Positions 45,948 to 54,041 are shown, numbered from the stretch's first letter. The stretch: DNA of 64,000 nucleotides from Paenibacillus ihbetae (GCF_002741055.1 NZ_CP016809.1:3388501-3452500); one strand, 5' to 3'. Numbers and translations are program-made. The notes: generated by a model from the sequence alone, not told the origin.

Positions 45948-46312
45948 TGTTCTCTGTCAACCTTTCTGCTGCTACTAATATATTGATAATCCCAATCTTT
46001 ATAATCGGTTTAAGCAGCCTGCTACATATTATTTAACGTTCATGAAATATAATCAAGATATTATTTGGCGCGAAGGGCTTGTCCATTCGTTGTTCGGCGA
46101 TAGCCACGGTCGTTCCGGCAGTGCCGGGCGGTTGTCTAAGCACTGTCGTTTCGGCAGTGCCAAGCGGTTGTCTAAGCCGTGTCGTTGATTTGTGGATGTT
46201 AACTTGGGAAGGGAGTGCTGCCGGAGGAACAGCAATCCCTTTTTTGATTCAGATGATCATTCCATGGTGCGGAAGGATAAGCGCCAATTGTAGATATTGG
46301 CCTGGCTTCGGT
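45948..46312. other. Intergenic with 36-bp tandem repeat
   Basis: Divergent/convergent gap of 365 bases. Apart from the tandem repeat at 46109-46180 and the exporter promoter region, no gene is supported. Confidence 0.5.
46109..46180. repeat. 36-bp tandem repeat, two copies
   Basis: Unit starting GTCGTTCCGGCAGTGCC is repeated at 46145 with four or five differences, then starts a third time for six bases. Non-coding as far as can be judged. Confidence 0.75.
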
Positions 46313-46720
46313 TTAGTAATAGCAAGTAAAGGACTCGATCGTTCTTAAATCAAAGCCCGAGAATACCCAGGTGCTTCCGGTCCACCGGAAGCCTGCTACG
46401 GAGGTACGTCCTACGAACGTCGGGAAGAACCAAAAGCCCCTTCCGCGCCTTGGCCATATAAACGTGAACCGAAACAGACAGCCCCGAATGGCACCGGGAT
46501 CAACCGCAAAGGTTGAAGGGCCGGTTCCGGTGACGGAAGTCGCGGCAGGATTCTGGGGAATGAACTGGGGCGGAGGAGATGTCGGTCCTTGCTGCATTCC
46601 TTGCAGTCCCGGTGGCCCCAACAGTCCTGGCGGCCCAGGAGGTCCTGGCTGTCCTGGTAGACCTGGCAGACCCGGCAGACCTGGCGAACCTGGTGGTCCT
46701 TGCGGCGGCAAAAATGCCAT
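46313..46720 (-). CDS. Collagen-like small protein
   Basis: Predicted 135-residue protein. After MAFLPPQ there are about eleven Gly-X-Y collagen triplets (GPPGSPGLPGLPGLPG...), a Pro/Gln/Thr linker, then an aromatic C-terminal domain of about 60 residues (CLFRFTFIWPRRGRGFWFFP, then FVGRTSVAGFRW). Similar aromatic domains occur in small Bacillales proteins suspected to be spore- or surface-associated. There is no signal peptide. SD AAGGAGTGAAG supports the start. Collagen-like triplets suggest trimer formation, perhaps on the spore surface; this is inference. Confidence 0.75.
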   Translation of the reverse strand: MAFLPPQGPPGSPGLPGLPGLPGQPGPPGPPGLLGPPGLQGMQQGPTSPPPQFIPQNPAATSVTGTGPSTFAVDPGAIRGCLFRFTFIWPRRGRGFWFFPTFVGRTSVAGFRWTGSTWVFSGFDLRTIESFTCYY

Positions 46721-47098
46721 ATAACTTCACTCCTTCATGGGATTCATGCTGCCGTGCACGACGTGCAAGAGCTGCAAACGGCAGTGGCCTCCGCTTGGCT
46801 ACCGGCCCTGTGCAAGCTTGCGTTCCGTACAGACAGCAGATACATTCGCTGCTTGGTACAATCCTATAATCGAATGATGATTCCTGATTTTCATAATATG
46901 CTATGCAGAAGCCTATGCAGGCGTGACGGGTGTTTCAATAAGCGAGAAGCAAAGCCGGGAGTAGGGAGGAAGATGACCCCAACAGCAGAATTATCTTTAT
47001 AAAGGCAAATAAAAAATAAATATTCCTTTACAGGAATATTCCTTATGTGGTATATTCAATTCAAGAACACGGCATAACCAAATAAACGCATCGAGGTG
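46721..47098. other. Intergenic upstream of ArsR pair
   Basis: 378 bases. The last 80 hold the candidate ArsR operator and promoter; the rest shows nothing recognisable. Confidence 0.4.
47019..47056 (+). promoter_or_regulatory. Palindromic operator and promoter of ArsR gene
   Basis: Perfect AATATTCCT-TTAC-AGGAATATT inverted repeat (47019-47040). It covers a -35-like TTTACA (47027-47032); an 18-base spacer leads to TATATT (47051-47056). Placement over the -35 fits repression by the ArsR-type protein downstream. Confidence 0.6.
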
Positions 47099-47179
47099 AT
47101 GTTGGTGGCTGGGATAGACAGTAGACATAAGCCGTATTCCTTGAAGCTTCGGGTCTATAGCCGTCACCGCCGGAAATGA
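47099..47179 (+). CDS. Possible short leader peptide before ArsR
   Basis: A 26-codon basic frame whose stop TGA overlaps the ArsR start in ATGA. GAGGTG abuts the ATG, so GTG at 47105 may be the true start with better spacing. The arsR gene itself has almost no SD, so translational coupling is plausible. No family resemblance. Confidence 0.4.
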   Translation: MLVAGIDSRHKPYSLKLRVYSRHRRK

Positions 47180-47505
47180 AGCAAGCGATATTTAGTGCAT
47201 TGGCAGAACCGAGCCGCTTCGCGATTGTAGAGCTGCTGCTGGGAGGGCCTATGACGGTGGGCGATATTGCCGAACGTCTGCAGATTCGCCAGCCTCAGGC
47301 TTCGAAGCACTTGAAGGTGCTGCTGGAAGCCGGATTGGTGGAGGTCAAGGCGGAGGCGAACCGGCGAAACTACATGCTCCGCTCGGAGCCCTTTCAGGAG
47401 CTGGATGCATGGCTGAATGATTACCGCAGAATATGGAATGAACGTTTTGACAACCTGGACGCATATTTGAAGAAATTGCAATCGGGTGAGAAGAAGGACC
47501 CGTAA
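47176..47505 (+). CDS. ArsR-family repressor
   Basis: Predicted 109-residue winged-helix regulator: IFSALAEPSRFAIVELLLG, then MTVGDIAERLQIRQPQASKHLKVLLEAGLVEV, typical of the SdpR-like ArsR subgroup. It has no metal-binding ELCVCDL motif, so metal sensing is unlikely. Followed after 29 bases by an SRPBCC protein, a common pairing in which ArsR and an AHSA1-type protein form one operon. Perfect palindrome upstream is the likely operator. Confidence 0.88.
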   Translation: MKQAIFSALAEPSRFAIVELLLGGPMTVGDIAERLQIRQPQASKHLKVLLEAGLVEVKAEANRRNYMLRSEPFQELDAWLNDYRRIWNERFDNLDAYLKKLQSGEKKDP

Positions 47506-47534
47506 GCTAACCTAAACTTGAGGAGGAAATGATC

Positions 47535-48044
47535 ATGACAAGCAAAATGATTACCCGGGTGGAAGGACCTGTAATTGTGTTGGAGCGCGTATTCGATGCG
47601 CCGCCGGAGCTCGTATTCGAGGTGTTCTCGGACGGGGAGCATCTGAAGCAGTGGTGGGGTCCGCGCGGATGGGAGACAACCGTGTCGAAAATGGATTTTC
47701 GCCCCGGCGGTTCATGGCATTATTGCATGAAGTGCATGGATAAGAACCAGGGGGACTTCTACGGCATGGAATCATGGGGGAAATCGGTCTACCATGAGAT
47801 TGATGAGCCATCTAAAATCGTTTACACCGATTATTTCTCCGATGCCGAGGGCAATACTTCCGAGGAACTTCCAGCATCGACTACAACAATGTCGTTCGAG
47901 GAGTTCGATGGAAAGACGAAGCTGGTCTCCCGGACCGTATATGAATCCGCAGATGAGCTTAAGAAGGTGCTTGAAATGGGCATGGAGGAAGGCATTACGC
48001 AAACTTGGGACCGCCTCGAGGAATACTTGCTTGCCAAGAAATAA
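47535..48044 (+). CDS. SRPBCC (AHSA1/START-like) protein
   Basis: Predicted 169-residue hydrophobic-ligand-binding fold protein. ATG 47535 has AGGAGG 8 bases upstream; the ATG at 47529 is too close. Motifs include VFDAPPELVFEVFSDGEHLKQWWGP and FRPGGSWHYCM, characteristic of the Aha1 C-terminal/CalC type, and a C-terminal helix QTWDRLEEYL. Ligand unknown. Co-transcribed with the ArsR repressor. Confidence 0.88.
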   Translation: MTSKMITRVEGPVIVLERVFDAPPELVFEVFSDGEHLKQWWGPRGWETTVSKMDFRPGGSWHYCMKCMDKNQGDFYGMESWGKSVYHEIDEPSKIVYTDYFSDAEGNTSEELPASTTTMSFEEFDGKTKLVSRTVYESADELKKVLEMGMEEGITQTWDRLEEYLLAKK

Positions 48045-48241
48045 ACCGCACAGGAGACCGGACTTCGAATGTGAAGCGCCGGTCTTTTCTTTATTTGAAT
48101 CGGTCGATATGAGCAGGATACCGCCCTGATGTATTTTGGCTTGAAAAAAGATGCGTAAACGTTCAATATAAAGATATATTAACTAAAGAAAATATAGCAT
48201 CTGTGAAACATACACAGTAACGATACTAGGAGGAACTGCTC

Positions 48242-49303
48242 ATGGAAATCGGAGTTAGCTCGTTTGTTGAAACCGTGCCGGACGTTCACACCGGAGAACT
48301 GATCAGCCACGCGCAAAGGCTGCGCGAGGTCGTGGAGGAAATTGTGCTGGCCGACCGAGTCGGCCTGGATGTATACGGGGTAGGCGAGCATCATCGCCAA
48401 GATTATGCGGCCTCGTCCCCCGCGGTCGTGCTTGCGGCGGCAGCGTCCCGGACCAAGTGGATTCGCCTGACAAGCGCGGTGACGGTATTGTCATCGGCGG
48501 ACCCGGTACGGGTATTCCAGGACTTCGCCACGCTGGACGCGATCTCGAACGGGCGCGCGGAAATCATGGCCGGACGGGGCTCGTTCATCGAATCCTTTCC
48601 TTTGTTCGGCTATGATCTTCACGATTACGATGAGCTGTTTGAAGAGAAACTGGAGCTGCTGTTAAAAATTCGGGAGTCGGAGCGGGTGACCTGGGAGGGC
48701 CGGCACCGTCCGGCCATTCATAATCTGGGCGTATATCCGCGTCCCGTGCAGAACCCCCTGCCCGTATGGATCGGCAGCGGCGGCAACTCCGAATCCGTCG
48801 TCCGCGCCGGCCTGCTCGGCCTGCCGCTCGTACTGGCGATCATTGGCGGGAGCCCGCTGCAGTTCGCTCCGCTCGTGAAGCTGTATAAAGAAGCGGCCGC
48901 CCACGCAGGACATGATGTATCGAGGCTTCCGGTCGCCTCACATTCCCATGGATTTATTGCGGAGGATACGGAGCTTGCCGCGGACAAATTCTTCCCCTCC
49001 ACCCAGGCGGCCATGAACGTGCTCGGCCGGGAGCGGGGCTGGGGTTACTATGATCGCGCCCGCTTCGATGCCGCACGCAGCTTCGAGGGAGCCCTCTATG
49101 TAGGCGATCCGGAGACGGTCGCCCAGAAGATCATCCATCTTCGCAAGCATGTGGGCATTACCCGGTTCATGCTGCACGTGCCGGTCGGCTCGATGCCGCA
49201 TGAAGAGGTCATGAGGGCGATCGAGCTGCTTGGCACCGAGGTTGCGCCTCGGGTGCGCTCCGAGATCGACCGGTGGGAAGCGGCCGGCGAGCCGGCGGAG
49301 TAA
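48242..49303 (+). CDS. LLM-class flavin-dependent oxidoreductase
   Basis: Predicted 353-residue luciferase-like monooxygenase. The TIM-barrel starts MEIGVSSFVE, has VGEHHRQDYAASSPAVVLAAAASRT, and the flavin-site loop GRAEIMAGRGSFIESF and WIGSGGNSESVVRAGLLGLP. These are the features of the YhbW-type subgroup. It would use reduced FMN with an unknown substrate. ATG follows AGGAGGA. Separate from the downstream TetR group. Confidence 0.88.
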   Translation: MEIGVSSFVETVPDVHTGELISHAQRLREVVEEIVLADRVGLDVYGVGEHHRQDYAASSPAVVLAAAASRTKWIRLTSAVTVLSSADPVRVFQDFATLDAISNGRAEIMAGRGSFIESFPLFGYDLHDYDELFEEKLELLLKIRESERVTWEGRHRPAIHNLGVYPRPVQNPLPVWIGSGGNSESVVRAGLLGLPLVLAIIGGSPLQFAPLVKLYKEAAAHAGHDVSRLPVASHSHGFIAEDTELAADKFFPSTQAAMNVLGRERGWGYYDRARFDAARSFEGALYVGDPETVAQKIIHLRKHVGITRFMLHVPVGSMPHEEVMRAIELLGTEVAPRVRSEIDRWEAAGEPAE

Positions 49304-49492
49304 GCAGGCAGGCATGCACAAGCACGGCTGATGATCATTTGAAGCTGCGGATTGGATTGGAGGGTCTCGGAAATCAGAGGCATGGGGTCATCTTTGCATT
49401 GCTCCCGGATATCCGGTACCCTTCGGTCTTTCCAATCCGATTAAAATTCCATTTGACAAATCAGACAATGTAAAATATGATAAATCCATCGA

Positions 49493-49510
49493 ATGACAGT
49501 CAGCACTGAC
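49493..49510. promoter_or_regulatory. TetR operator-like site 1
   Basis: ATGACAGTCAGCACTGAC matches site 2 at 50142 in 15 of 18 positions and contains the near-palindrome CAGT..ACTG. Located 25 bases before the tetR start. Confidence 0.5.
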
Positions 49511-49534
49511 ATCCATGCAGGAAGGGGAGCTTTC

Positions 49535-50125
49535 ATGAGTAGAGATCAGCATACAAGCAGTGACGACAAGCTGCTTCAGGCTGCGATCGATCTGATATCC
49601 CGGAAGGGCTATAACGGCGTCACGACGCAGGAGATTGCCTCGGCGGCCGGGCTCAGCGAGAAGACTCTATTCCGAAAGTTCGGCAGCAAGCGCAATCTCC
49701 TGGAGACGGCGTTCGAACGCTATCATTATGGTCGAGAAATGACAAAGCTGTTCGAAGAAAAGCTCACGGGAGAGCTTACCGCGGACCTGATTTTGATCAG
49801 CCGGACGTACCATGACTTGATGATCCGGAACCGGAAGCTGATCACGATCAGCATCAAGGAGAGCGATCATCTCCCGGGACTTCGAGAGATGACCAGCAAG
49901 CATCCTAAGCAGTTTCTGGACGTGATGACGAAATATTTTACGATCATGACGGAGAAGGGGAAGCTGGTTGCCGGAGATCCCGAGCTGCGGGCGATCTCGT
50001 TTATGATGATGAACTTTGGCGCGTTCATGAACGAGCTGGATTCCAAGGAGATATTTCCTTCCGTAACGCTGGATGACTTTATTGAGGAGAGTGTGCGGAT
50101 TTTTGCTAGGGCGTTAACCCCCTAG
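49535..50125 (+). CDS. TetR-family transcriptional regulator
   Basis: Predicted 196-residue repressor. ATG 49535 follows GGAAGGGGAGC; the frame extends to 49493 without SD. The HTH (about 12-58) reads AAIDLISRKGYNGVTTQEIASAAGLSEKTLFRKFGSK. The C-terminal domain has TetR_C features. Gene order tetR-MFS-azoreductase and matching palindromes before it and before the MFS gene indicate it represses both transcripts. Inducer likely a quinone or lipophilic toxin given the azoreductase; inference. Confidence 0.88.
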   Translation: MSRDQHTSSDDKLLQAAIDLISRKGYNGVTTQEIASAAGLSEKTLFRKFGSKRNLLETAFERYHYGREMTKLFEEKLTGELTADLILISRTYHDLMIRNRKLITISIKESDHLPGLREMTSKHPKQFLDVMTKYFTIMTEKGKLVAGDPELRAISFMMMNFGAFMNELDSKEIFPSVTLDDFIEESVRIFARALTP

Positions 50126-50141
50126 TTTTTTTTCAAAGCAA

Positions 50142-50159
50142 ATGTCAGTAAGTACTGAC
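50142..50159. promoter_or_regulatory. TetR operator-like site 2
   Basis: ATGTCAGTAAGTACTGAC includes the perfect 7-2-7 palindrome GTCAGTA-AG-TACTGAC. It lies between tetR and the MFS exporter. Confidence 0.6.
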
Positions 50160-50214
50160 GGACAATCGACCATGCTTGCCTAATATTTTCTACTCCCAAG
50201 GAGGGTGAAGCTTA

Positions 50215-51576
50215 ATGGAGACTCGGAAGCTGATGCGCGTCCTCATGTTCACGCTGTGCCTGTCCGCTATGAGCGGATTGATGTTTAACTTTGTCCTGCC
50301 GGACATGCGAGAGGAATTCAGCTTGAGCACCGCTCAGGTGAGCTGGGTAACTTCCTCGTATTCCCTGCTGTACGGGATTGGCACGGTTCTGTACGGGAAG
50401 CTGACGGAACGCTACCAGCTTAAAAATTTGCTGTCATTCGGGCTGCTGCTGTTCGCGGCCGGCTCCCTGGTCGGCCTCGTCTCCCAGGCATTCTGGATGG
50501 TCCTGGCTGCAAGATGCCTGCAGGCGGTCGGTGCTGCCGCCATTCCGGCAGCGGCTACACTTATACCGATTCGCTACTTCGCGCCGGAGCGAAGAGGAGC
50601 GGCCATGGCGACAGCCTTTGTTGGATTGTCCATCGGCAGCGCACTCGGGCCGGTCGTGTCCTCGCTCGTGGCCGGCTTTGCTCATTGGCGCTGGCTGTTC
50701 AGCATCCCTCTGTTGATTCTCGTCACGCTTACTTTTTACCGGAAATATCTGAAGGACGAAGACCCTCAGGTGTCAGGATCATTCGATCTGCTGGGAGGCG
50801 GCCTGCTGGCCGTCGCGATCACTTGTCTGCTGCTGGGAATCACGAACGGAATCTGGTGGCTTCCGCTAGCCGGGCTGCTGGTGGCCTTGCTGTTCATTAT
50901 CCGGATCCACCGTACGTCCGCCCCGTTCGTGAGCCCGGTTTTGTTCCGCAATCAAGAGTATTCGGTTAGGCTTGTCATCATGTTTCTGTTTAGCGGCACG
51001 GCCTTTGCGCTGCATTTTCTAAGCCCGCTGCTGCTGGCAGATGTCCATGCGCTGCCTCCGGGATGGATCGGATTTGTCATGGTGCCGGCCGCCGCGGCCT
51101 CCGCTCTGCTCGGGAAGACAGGGGGGAAGCTGGCCGATGCCAAAGGGAACACGTATCTGTTTCTGATCGCCATGATCATGTTAATCGCTTGCTTTGTACT
51201 CTTATCCACGTTCTCCGCCATTTCAGCCGTCGCGGTTGCGCTCCTCCTGATTATTGGCAATGTCGGGCAGACGTTCGGGATGATTGCACTATCCAATTCC
51301 GTCTCCCTCAGCTTAGCGAAGGAGCAGGCCGGCATCGGAATGGGGCTGATGCAGATGCTGAATTTTATTGCGGCCGGGATCGCTTCCGGTGTGTACGGCA
51401 CGATGCTGGATATCCGTTCCGGGGGATCGTGGAACCCCTTGTACGCCTATGCCGAGGGGCAGATTTACAGCAATATTTATCTGGTGCTTGCCGGGCTGTT
51501 GATCGCCATGCTGATGTTCTATTCCCTAAGGTTCGGGAGGAAGGAACCGGGCCATATAAAAGCGGCGGGAAGCTGA
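50215..51576 (+). CDS. MFS exporter (DHA2, EmrB/QacA-like)
   Basis: Predicted 453-residue transporter with about 14 hydrophobic helices. The early loop has FNFVLPDMREEFSLSTAQVSWV, a DHA2 marker, followed by YGKLTERYQLKN and later RCLQAVGAAAIPAA, the motif C region. It probably exports lipophilic toxic compounds. Good SD (AAGGAGGGTGA). Upstream operator-like site ties it to the TetR regulator; the azoreductase follows after 56 bases. Confidence 0.9.
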   Translation: METRKLMRVLMFTLCLSAMSGLMFNFVLPDMREEFSLSTAQVSWVTSSYSLLYGIGTVLYGKLTERYQLKNLLSFGLLLFAAGSLVGLVSQAFWMVLAARCLQAVGAAAIPAAATLIPIRYFAPERRGAAMATAFVGLSIGSALGPVVSSLVAGFAHWRWLFSIPLLILVTLTFYRKYLKDEDPQVSGSFDLLGGGLLAVAITCLLLGITNGIWWLPLAGLLVALLFIIRIHRTSAPFVSPVLFRNQEYSVRLVIMFLFSGTAFALHFLSPLLLADVHALPPGWIGFVMVPAAAASALLGKTGGKLADAKGNTYLFLIAMIMLIACFVLLSTFSAISAVAVALLLIIGNVGQTFGMIALSNSVSLSLAKEQAGIGMGLMQMLNFIAAGIASGVYGTMLDIRSGGSWNPLYAYAEGQIYSNIYLVLAGLLIAMLMFYSLRFGRKEPGHIKAAGS

Positions 51577-51632
51577 TATCGCATGCTTTCGAGTCCATTC
51601 ATTACAATTACGAAATATAGGAGGAGATTCTA

Positions 51633-52247
51633 ATGACAACCACTTTATTCATTAAAGCCAACAACCGCCAAGGGGCCGTCACAAGCAGATTATACGACGC
51701 ATTTTTCAACAGCTACCGCGAGGCACATCCGAATGATACGGTGGTCGAGGTCGACCTGTTTCGGGAACGCATTCCCCTCCTGGACGACATTATGATTAGC
51801 GGGAATTTCAAGTCAGCCATGGGCATGGAGCTTACGGATGAGGAGCAGGCCGTTCGGGACATCGTCAACAGGCACTTGGAGCAATTTCTTGCCGCCGATA
51901 AACTGGTGTTTGCCTTCCCGCTCTGGAACCTGACGGTTCCTGCAGTGCTGCATGCCTACCTGGACTGCATGCACCATCCGCGCAAAACTTTCATGTATAC
52001 GGAGCAGGGATTGGTCGGTCTGTTGGGTGACAAAAAAGCAGCACTGCTGAATGCCAGAGGCGGGATCTACAAGGAAGGCGATCCATCCGAGATGGCCGTC
52101 AGCTTCGTAAAAAATCATCTCAACGTGTTCGGAATCACCGACATCACGACGGTTATCATTGAGGGGCATAATCAATTCCGGGATCGCAGCGAGGAAATCA
52201 TCGAGGAAGGCCTTCGGCGGGCAGCCGAGACAGCAAAGCTTTTCTAA
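51633..52247 (+). CDS. FMN-dependent NADH-azoreductase (AzoR family)
   Basis: Predicted 204-residue flavodoxin-like-fold enzyme reducing azo dyes and quinones with NADH. Family markers: N-terminal [18 protein letters not shown] phosphate loop, [17 protein letters not shown], and LLNARGGIY for the flavin ring. SD AGGAGG precedes the ATG. As last gene of the TetR-MFS-AzoR cluster it suggests a quinone/aromatic-stress function. Confidence 0.9.
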   Translation: MTTTLFIKANNRQGAVTSRLYDAFFNSYREAHPNDTVVEVDLFRERIPLLDDIMISGNFKSAMGMELTDEEQAVRDIVNRHLEQFLAADKLVFAFPLWNLTVPAVLHAYLDCMHHPRKTFMYTEQGLVGLLGDKKAALLNARGGIYKEGDPSEMAVSFVKNHLNVFGITDITTVIIEGHNQFRDRSEEIIEEGLRRAAETAKLF

Positions 52248-52446
52248 AATCACGATGAGAAGCTGGTTATTTTGACATATTGCGCTTCCTGTTATTTGCT
52301 CTGCGACAAAAAAAGACAAAATACAACAAAAAAATGTCGGGAATTTGAGCCAAGCAGCCTATGTTCAATAAAAAACAATGTAAGTTATAGTTTGATTAGG
52401 TCATTTATTCAGAACTATTTGTAGTACTATTCGACAATTGAATCGT

Positions 52447-52548
52447 TCGTACGATAATCGCAAACCCACTGAAAAGTGGCGACGCAAAGCTATAGGGGCT
52501 AATGCGGATCTGCATAGAACCGCGATGCCAGCCAGCTGCCGAATACGA
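52447..52548 (+). promoter_or_regulatory. Cyclic-di-GMP-I (GEMM) riboswitch, copy 1
   Basis: Matches the class I c-di-GMP aptamer: GCAAACC, a GAAA-tetraloop P2 (CCACT-GAAA-AGTGG), GACGCAAAGCTATAGGGG-CTAA, and the receptor/P3 element ATGCCAGCCAGCTGCCG. P1 is TCGTA (52447) with TACGA (52544). The G before CAAACC is the position that favours c-di-GMP over cGAMP. The aptamer is followed by alternative hairpins at 52547-52606. It stands in tandem with copy 2, ahead of the regulator at 53060. Confidence 0.93.
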
Positions 52549-52610
52549 CGGAAGCCTCCGTCACTTCTTGCTAGTTACTACCTAGGTCTTCAAGCTGACG
52601 GAGGCTATTT
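52547..52610 (+). terminator. Expression platform of riboswitch copy 1
   Basis: Antiterminator GACGGA (52547) / TCCGTC (52557) competes with an 11-bp stem AGCCTCCGTCA (52553) / TGACGGAGGCT (52596). The T run after it is weak (TATTT), so termination strength is uncertain. Confidence 0.6.
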
Positions 52611-52696
52611 GCTGTTCACAAATTTTTCAAAGGGAGGTTCCTGCGCCAGCTGCCTGTTCCTCGAAGAGAAAATCATGGATGCCTGAAGGGAGGTGA

Positions 52697-52756
52697 ATGA
52701 TGCGGAGAATGATGTCCCGCAGCATGTCATTACTAGGCAGGGCTATAAACGGATAA
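52697..52756 (+). CDS. Possible 19-residue peptide between tandem riboswitches
   Basis: ATGATG preceded by AAGGGAGGTGA, one of the strongest SD sequences in the window. The frame encodes a Met/Arg-rich basic peptide (MMRRMMSRSMSLLGRAING) and then stops. No family is known to me. It sits between riboswitch copies 1 and 2 and would be gated by copy 1. Confidence 0.4.
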   Translation: MMRRMMSRSMSLLGRAING

Positions 52757-52807
52757 CTCGGTAATTTCATGCGGAAGCGTGTTTGACAGCCAACCAATCG
52801 AATCGTT

Positions 52808-52910
52808 TCGTACGATAATAGCAAACCCACTGAAAAGTGGCGACGCAAAGCTATAGGGGCTAATGCGGATCTGCCTAAGATTCGTGATGCCAGCCAGTTG
52901 CCGAATACGA
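52808..52910 (+). promoter_or_regulatory. Cyclic-di-GMP-I (GEMM) riboswitch, copy 2
   Basis: Nearly the same sequence as copy 1 over the whole aptamer, including GACGCAAAGCTATAGGGG and GCCAGCCAGTTGCCG; differences cluster in the P3 tip. P1 is TCGTA (52808) / TACGA (52906). Followed by a strong terminator and then the regulator at 53060. Copies 1 and 2 look like a recent tandem duplication. Confidence 0.93.
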
Positions 52911-52915
52911 CGGAA

Positions 52916-52963
52916 ACCCCCGTCCTATTTTGCTATGGTAATTTTCATGGATGGAGGTTTTTT
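52916..52963 (+). terminator. Expression platform terminator of riboswitch copy 2
   Basis: ACCCCCGTCC (52916) pairs with GGATGGAGGT (52949), one mismatch, followed by TTTTTT. The alternative GACGG/CCGTC antiterminator shares its 5' strand with P1. Confidence 0.8.
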
Positions 52964-53059
52964 ATTTTTCGCTAAAAGACTACGATTTTGCAGCGGCGAT
53001 GAATAGGAGATCGATTTCATTATTAATCACTTATTCTTAACAAGGAAGAAGGGAAAATA

Positions 53060-53779
53060 ATGGGCCAAAGAACATTGCTGAAAGTAAACGATCATTTCCT
53101 CAGCATGACTGAAATAAAAAAGAGGCTGATCGAGCGAAAAGAAATCCTGTATCTGTTGCAAGAGGAAACCGGGAATATGAACGATTTGCTGCCTATACCT
53201 TATTTATTTGTCATTGCGGACCCAGAGGGAACCATTATCGACTATTGCGGGACGGAGCTGTTAAAAGGCTACTTTGAAAGAAACCATATGAAAATTGGTA
53301 CATCTTCTGCTATGAACAAGGCGGGAATCAATGCCATTGGTTTATCCATGGAAAAACACTCGGCTTCAGTCGTAATCGGCGCCGAGCACAGCAATCGATT
53401 GTTTGCGGAGCTGTCCTGCGTTTGCACGCCCATCCGAATCAAAAATGTTATCATCGGCTACCTCAGCCTCTGTTTTCATTATTTTCACGAGGTTACATTT
53501 GCCCTGCCCCTCATTGAGCATTTGGCCAAAAATATTGAAGAAAAGCTGCCCCAGAAGGATCCCATGCTGCAAAAGGAGCTGACCTATTCCCTCTTTGAGC
53601 AATATAAATTAACGAATCGCGAGAAGGAAATCGCCTACGGGTGGCTGGAAAATAAAAACGTGCCTGAAATCGCGGATACCTATGGAATTAGTCAAAGCAC
53701 GGTCCGCACGTTTATTAAAAAAATTTACGCCAAAACGAGAGTCAATCATAAAGGAGCGTTTCTGAGGAAGTTTACCTAA
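53060..53779 (+). CDS. GAF-like sensor with LuxR-type HTH, riboswitch-controlled
   Basis: Predicted 239-residue cytoplasmic regulator. The N-terminal part (about 45-165) resembles the GAF sensor of sigma-54-activator-like proteins: PYLFVIADPEGTIIDYCG, then a segment of the type AMNKAGINAIGLSM and a later CTPIRIKNVIIGYLSL. The C-terminal LuxR-like HTH (about 185-239) reads LTNREKEIAYGWLENKNVPEIA and STVRTFIKKIYAKTRV. No receiver domain. A tandem c-di-GMP riboswitch pair lies in its leader, so its synthesis should respond to c-di-GMP. Target genes are unknown; the neighbouring surface cluster is plausible. Confidence 0.8.
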   Translation: MGQRTLLKVNDHFLSMTEIKKRLIERKEILYLLQEETGNMNDLLPIPYLFVIADPEGTIIDYCGTELLKGYFERNHMKIGTSSAMNKAGINAIGLSMEKHSASVVIGAEHSNRLFAELSCVCTPIRIKNVIIGYLSLCFHYFHEVTFALPLIEHLAKNIEEKLPQKDPMLQKELTYSLFEQYKLTNREKEIAYGWLENKNVPEIADTYGISQSTVRTFIKKIYAKTRVNHKGAFLRKFT

Positions 53780-53803
53780 AGAATGGAATACATACGCATC
53801 CAT

Positions 53804-53827
53804 TACCCAATTTTGGGTATTTTTTTT
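53804..53827 (+). terminator. Terminator of LuxR-type regulator gene
   Basis: TACCCA-ATTT-TGGGTA followed by eight T, 25 bases after the stop. A matching element with one loop change occurs at 61628. Confidence 0.85.
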
Positions 53828-53898
53828 ATTTACGTCGAATCTTATAATTTAAAGTAAGTTGTTGTTGAAGGATTAATTAATTTTTACAATTTCATACA

Positions 53899-54003
53899 TC
53901 GTACGATAATAGCAAACCCGTTGAAAGATGGCGACGCAAAGCTACAGGGGCTAAGGTGGGTGTTTTTAATGCAACCACTATGCCAGCCAGTTACCGAATA
54001 CGA
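53899..54003 (+). promoter_or_regulatory. Cyclic-di-GMP-I (GEMM) riboswitch, copy 3
   Basis: GCAAACC, P2 with GAAA loop (CCGTT-GAAA-GATGG), GACGCAAAGCTACAGGGG-CTAA, a longer P3, and TGCCAGCCAGTTACCG. P1 is TCGTA (53899) / TACGA (53999). Strong terminator at 54009. It precedes the interrupted small gene and the two genes at 54287 and 55011. Confidence 0.92.
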
Positions 54004-54008
54004 CGGAG

Positions 54009-54041
54009 CCTCCGTCTATTTAAACATGGCGGGGGTTTTTT
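54009..54041 (+). terminator. Expression platform terminator of riboswitch copy 3
   Basis: CCTCCGTC (54009) pairs with GGCGGGGG (54028) including wobble pairs, then TTTTTT. Antiterminator GACGGA / TCCGTC overlaps it and the P1 3' strand. Confidence 0.78.

Noticed and set aside
46053..46235. 60-codon minus-strand frame over the 36-bp tandem repeat
   Set aside because: The frame exists only because the repeat length is a multiple of three; no SD or homology.
52438..52686. 82-codon frame through riboswitch copy 1
   Set aside because: It lies entirely over the aptamer and terminator stems, without an SD; conserved RNA structure explains the sequence.
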